64,000 nucleotides of DNA from RHLJ01 sp040222455 (GTDB taxonomy: Bacteria; Bacteroidota; Rhodothermia; Balneolales; Balneolaceae): NCBI GenBank assembly GCA_040222455.1, contig JAVKDD010000011.1, forward strand, positions 124,001-188,000, in the 5' to 3' direction. How positions within the stretch are numbered: position 1 is the first letter of the stretch; the number at the start of each line of letters is the position of its first letter. A model generated the notes under the pieces. The model was not told where the DNA came from, made no database searches, and was given only the letters and a program-made list of their open reading frames with translations. The translations under genes were made by a program, and so were the position numbers. This document shows positions 60,599 through 64,000 of this stretch, piece after piece.

Positions 60599-62016
60599 TT
60601 AATTAATGTAAATCTCTTGCTTCCTACAAACTCTCCTGCTCTAAGCCGATAAAAATAAATACCACTGGAAAGGTTCGAAGCATCAAAACCCACCTGATGA
60701 AGCCCAATGGATTTCTGTTCATTCACTAAAACGGCAACCGTTCTTCCCAAAGCATCAAATACTGTTAAAGTGACTTCAACAGATTTATCTAATTCAAAAG
60801 AAATGGTGGTTCTTGGGTTGAAAGGGTTGGGGTAGTTTTGGTGGAGAGTAATGGAATTTGGTATTTCTTTAGGTTCTTCGTTGGAAACAGGAAGTTTTTT
60901 TAGGGAAGTAATCGAGTTAGTTTCTGTATTTACTTCAAACAACTCATCAGTAGAAAGTACATACAAAATATCGGAATCTGGTTTTTTGTAGAGGCCAGTT
61001 ATTCTGTATTTCATTTCTGAGTGAAGTTCGAAGCTCTCTCCAAAGTCCTTTGACATAAAAATAGAAGTAGAATCTGCGATAAATAGAAATCCTGATCTGC
61101 TAGCGTCAACCTCAAGAAATTGTAGCTTTCCAAATTCAATAGGAAGATTTAGGTTTAACCAAGACCCCGTTCTCCCATAATTATCCGACTTAGCGAGTTT
61201 ATTTGATCCATCAAAATGAATAGAATAAACTAAAGATGGTTCTGAATCGAAACGGAGTATTTTCACATTTAATTCTGGAAAAATAGTTTCAAACTTAGAA
61301 GATTTAATAGAATCGGAAATACTTTTAGCATAATAAATCGAATCTATGGTAGGATGAATAGCTATTAAATCTAGCCCAATGCTAACACTATCTATAAATT
61401 CAAAATAAGCACCAGAATTTCCTTCAAACCCATCATAATCCTCCCACTCAAAAACAGGCCATTCGTTTGGATTAGTAGATAGTTGAATATGAGAATCAAC
61501 CCATCCGAAATAGACCATTACGGCACTATTTTGTAGGTTTTGAATCAGCCCGCGATTACTCCAGTTTACTGTGGGATGATTCAAACTTTGTTTGATCAAA
61601 CAAGGTATATAGAACTCAAAATAGTTATCAGAGTAGCTGATTAGTGAACCAGAACAATAATCTCCGTTAGAAGTGTACAGATATTTTGCTGGATCGTTAT
61701 CTAAGAAAGTATATGTTTCAACAGAACTTGTTGTATAATATCCATCTAAACACCAAGGTGAATAGTAATCTGCGAATTTCAAAGAATCAGTGTTTTCAGA
61801 AGTGTCCAAATGATAGACATTGTCATAAGTTGATGTAACTATATGCCCGCCATTTCCTTCACTACATTGAAAAGAAGTTTTCTCATACAACCTATAAAAT
61901 AAATGGGTTGTTCCTGTAGAATCTTCCATTCCTTTTAGCTCGTGGAAGTATTTCTCTTGGGCTAAGGTTGGGAGGCTAGCCAAAAATAGGATCGAGAATA
62001 GAACTAGCTTTTTCAT
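60595..62016 (-). CDS. Secreted T9SS cargo protein, intact tandem paralogue
   Basis: A 473-residue protein with a signal peptide (1-19, ending TLAQ) and the start EKYFHELKGMEDSTGTTHLF, nearly identical to the downstream broken copy. The middle (about 60-310) is divergent and contains paired cysteines (SFQCSE, SPWCLDGY, DYCSGS, IPCLIKQ). Then comes a beta-propeller-like stretch (FLFIADSTSIFMSKDFGESF) reminiscent of BNR/sortilin repeats, and a type A sorting domain at about 395-473. It starts about 97 bases from the divergent rsmB-like gene, and its stop overlaps the next start by four bases. Unknown surface function. Confidence 0.82.
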   Translation of the reverse strand: MKKLVLFSILFLASLPTLAQEKYFHELKGMEDSTGTTHLFYRLYEKTSFQCSEGNGGHIVTSTYDNVYHLDTSENTDSLKFADYYSPWCLDGYYTTSSVETYTFLDNDPAKYLYTSNGDYCSGSLISYSDNYFEFYIPCLIKQSLNHPTVNWSNRGLIQNLQNSAVMVYFGWVDSHIQLSTNPNEWPVFEWEDYDGFEGNSGAYFEFIDSVSIGLDLIAIHPTIDSIYYAKSISDSIKSSKFETIFPELNVKILRFDSEPSLVYSIHFDGSNKLAKSDNYGRTGSWLNLNLPIEFGKLQFLEVDASRSGFLFIADSTSIFMSKDFGESFELHSEMKYRITGLYKKPDSDILYVLSTDELFEVNTETNSITSLKKLPVSNEEPKEIPNSITLHQNYPNPFNPRTTISFELDKSVEVTLTVFDALGRTVAVLVNEQKSIGLHQVGFDASNLSSGIYFYRLRAGEFVGSKRFTLIK

Positions 62017-62112
62017 AACTCCAGAATATTGGTATCCTTAAACTTACAAAACCAATGTAAATAAGTCATGTTTAGTTTTTAGATATGATCATTAAGTTTA
62101 ATATCATTCTAA

Positions 62113-63282
62113 ATGAGTCGTTTCCATTCCTATTTAAATTCAGCTACTGCTATACTAAATGAATATGAGGGCAAGGAGCCCTTTTCTATCTTTTTGAAAT
62201 CTTTTTTCCGAAAGCACAAAAAGTATGGCTCTCGAGACCGCCGCCTTATTTCGGGATATTGCTATCAATACTTCCGGCTTGGAAAAGCTTACTTAAACCT
62301 ATCGCTTGAAGAACGGATTTTAATCGGGATATTCATTTGTGCTGAAAGTCCAAATAAAATGCTGGAAACGCATAAACCTGAATGGAATGAGGCTTCTGGA
62401 ATCGATTTAAGAGAAAAATGTATAATGGCAGGAATTAATACAGAAACATTGTTTCTCGAATTATTTCCTTGGAAAGATGAATTAAGCAGGGATATTGAAT
62501 TTCTTCCTTTCGTTCAATCATTTTTTGCACAACCCGATGTATTCCTACGAATCAGACCAGGAAAGAAAGAGGCTTTGAAGTATAAATTCAAATCAAAACA
62601 TGTACCTTATAAAGAGCTATCGCCTCACACCTTATCTGTAGCTCCTACCGCGAAGGTAAGTGATTTTTTAAGCATCGATTCGGAAGTTGTGATACAGGAT
62701 TTAAGCTCACAAAGAGTAGGGGAGTTGTTAGCTGAAGTTTTAGCATCCGATCATCATAAAGTTTGGGATTGTTGTGCGGCAAGTGGAGGGAAATCCATAT
62801 TAGCTTATGATTTAAATCCTTCTATAAAACTGACAGTTTCTGATATACGTGAATCAATCTTGTATAATTTGAGAAGCAGATTCGAATCTGCGGGGATTCT
62901 AAATTATGATTCAGTTCAGTTAGATTTAACTCAGTCTTCAACTATCCCAAATAGTCTGTTCGATGTAATTATTGCAGATGTTCCTTGCTCAGGAAGTGGA
63001 ACATGGGGAAGAACTCCGGAGCAAATATCCTACTTTGAGGAATCAAAAATTAATGAGTATGCTCAGCTTCAACAAACTATTGTATCGAATGTGATTCCTC
63101 ATTTAAAACCAGGCGGTGTTTTAGTGTTCATCACATGTTCTGTATTTAAAAAAGAGAATGAGGAAAACGTTGAATTTTTTAAGCAAGAGTATCGATTAGA
63201 AGAGTTAAAAAGAAAGGTACTTAAAGGTTATAGTGAAAAAGCAGATTCTATGTTTGTTTCGGTATTAAAGAAAAGCCTTTAG
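62113..63282 (+). CDS. RsmB/NSUN-type rRNA (cytosine-5) methyltransferase
   Basis: A 389-residue SAM-dependent m5C methyltransferase. The SAM motif WDCCAASGGKS is at about residue 219. The catalytic cysteines are in IIADVPCSGSGTWGRTPE near 293 and in FITCSVFKKENEENVEFF near 343, the PC and TC pair that defines the family. The N-terminal half is a helical domain resembling the NusB-like part of RsmB, although it is divergent. 16S rRNA C967 is the likely target by homology. It is divergent from the T9SS pair. Confidence 0.92.
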   Translation: MSRFHSYLNSATAILNEYEGKEPFSIFLKSFFRKHKKYGSRDRRLISGYCYQYFRLGKAYLNLSLEERILIGIFICAESPNKMLETHKPEWNEASGIDLREKCIMAGINTETLFLELFPWKDELSRDIEFLPFVQSFFAQPDVFLRIRPGKKEALKYKFKSKHVPYKELSPHTLSVAPTAKVSDFLSIDSEVVIQDLSSQRVGELLAEVLASDHHKVWDCCAASGGKSILAYDLNPSIKLTVSDIRESILYNLRSRFESAGILNYDSVQLDLTQSSTIPNSLFDVIIADVPCSGSGTWGRTPEQISYFEESKINEYAQLQQTIVSNVIPHLKPGGVLVFITCSVFKKENEENVEFFKQEYRLEELKRKVLKGYSEKADSMFVSVLKKSL

Positions 63283-63396
63283 TGATGAACATTTTCTAGA
63301 CGCAAAACTATTGCCTCAAACCTTATAACTCTTACACATTTCACCCTCAACTTTAATATCTTTATAATCTTTAATGTCTATCGAAATTAAGATTGA

Positions 63397-64000
63397 ATGA
63401 GTACGATTGCGCACGAACGATTTGAGGCCGTTATTGGCCTTGAAGTACACGCCCAGCTTTTAACTAAAAGTAAAGCTTTTGCTTCTGTAGCCGCTATATA
63501 TGGCGAAGCACCTAACACACAGGTTACCCCACTTTGTCTTGGCCATCCGGGAACATTGCCGGTAATTAACGAAAACTTAGTTCGCTATATCATAAAAATG
63601 GGGCTGGCAACGAACTGTGGAATCGCTCCACGGTCAATCTTTGCACGAAAAAATTATTTTTATCCCGATTTACCAAAAGGCTATCAAATCTCTCAATTCG
63701 ATACTCCTATTTGTCATGATGGTTATTTAGATATTGAACTTGAAGAGTACAATAAACGAATTGGGATTACTCGTATTCATATGGAAGAAGATGCAGGGAA
63801 GTCTATTCATGATCAAGATCCATATAATACCTTGGTTGATTTGAATCGTGCCGGAACTCCATTAATTGAGATTGTTTCTGAACCGGATTTGAGAACTCCA
63901 CAAGAAGCGTATGCTTATTTGAGTAAAATCAAGCAAATCGTTCAATATTTGGAAATTTGTGATGGAAACATGGAAGAGGGAAGTCTCCGTTGTGATGCAA
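63397..64000 (+). CDS. gatB: Asp/Glu-tRNA amidotransferase subunit B (3' end outside window)
   Basis: The first 201 codons are visible. FEAVIGLEVHAQLLTKSK, LCLGHPGTLPVIN, KNYFYPDLPKGYQISQFD and RIHMEEDAGKS are the conserved GatB kinase-domain motifs. GatB with GatA and GatC converts misacylated Glu-tRNA(Gln) or Asp-tRNA(Asn) to the correct amide. The start is the ATG at 63397, which gives MSTIAHERFEAV. The gene runs off the right edge. Confidence 0.96.
   Translation, partial: MSTIAHERFEAVIGLEVHAQLLTKSKAFASVAAIYGEAPNTQVTPLCLGHPGTLPVINENLVRYIIKMGLATNCGIAPRSIFARKNYFYPDLPKGYQISQFDTPICHDGYLDIELEEYNKRIGITRIHMEEDAGKSIHDQDPYNTLVDLNRAGTPLIEIVSEPDLRTPQEAYAYLSKIKQIVQYLEICDGNMEEGSLRCDA

Noticed and set aside
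1..64000. tRNA, rRNA or CRISPR loci
   Set aside because: No cloverleaf-like sequence with a T-loop GGTTCGAATCC pattern outside genes, no conserved rRNA segments and no regularly spaced direct repeats were seen. A dedicated scan was not possible.

Overview
The window is an AT-rich stretch of a bacterial chromosome. It most likely comes from the Balneolota/Rhodothermota side of the Bacteroidota (Balneola- or Gracilimonas-like), although no rRNA is present to prove it. The main evidence is five secreted proteins that end in the NYPNPFNP-type C-terminal sorting domain of the type IX secretion system (T9SS). Further evidence is a gldE homologue next to ssb, a menaquinone pathway, signal peptides that often end in AQ, and promoters of the TTTG-N19-TAnnTTTG type. 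Genes are dense and lie on both strands, and convergent pairs are usually separated by one strong hairpin terminator. I saw no tRNA, rRNA, CRISPR array, prophage or intact insertion sequence.

Layout. 1-5349: an M16 peptidase cut by the window edge, then DUF3109-rpoN, and the tail of a minus-strand operon pgsA-pgpA-pyrE-miaB-unknown membrane protein (8492 down to 3892). 8602-12744: cinA, a TonB-receptor-like protein and ftsX, tightly packed. 12745-13915: a gene-poor island with a broken REP-associated (Y1) transposase and palindromic REP-like elements. 13916-19006: a Fur-family regulator divergent from an acyl-CoA ligase, then a small membrane protein, a DUF1499 lipoprotein, a LOG-family protein and a cysteine desulfurase. 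19119-29087: a large T9SS cargo protein, pgk, a secreted DinB-like protein, and a compact operon DUF1800-DUF1501-WG-WG, which is the most system-like group of uncharacterised genes here. 29290-39079: two DUF3857 proteins, an AI-2E family permease, ssb-gldE-murB and an M48 peptidase.

39155-48032 is central metabolism. Nitrogen assimilation is represented by an ammonium transporter with a Gcw_chp-type porin, and by a type II glutamine synthetase. The same run holds purB, menA-menC-menE and csaA. A shared palindrome, AAAGCGCTT, lies in the amt/purB and glnII/menA divergent regions and may link them in one regulon. 48136-64000: DUF2141, an orphan MacB-like permease, small secreted and RNA-binding proteins, purK-purE, prfA, pckA, a rhodanese lipoprotein, a tandem pair of T9SS cargo genes of which one has an in-frame stop, an RsmB-type methyltransferase and the start of gatB.

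Most of the window is ordinary housekeeping. The parts that deserve attention are the DUF1800/DUF1501/WG operon, the decaying REP/RAYT island, the shared palindromic operator, and the broken tandem T9SS gene. All functional statements rest on reading the sequence and recalling families; no database search was run.
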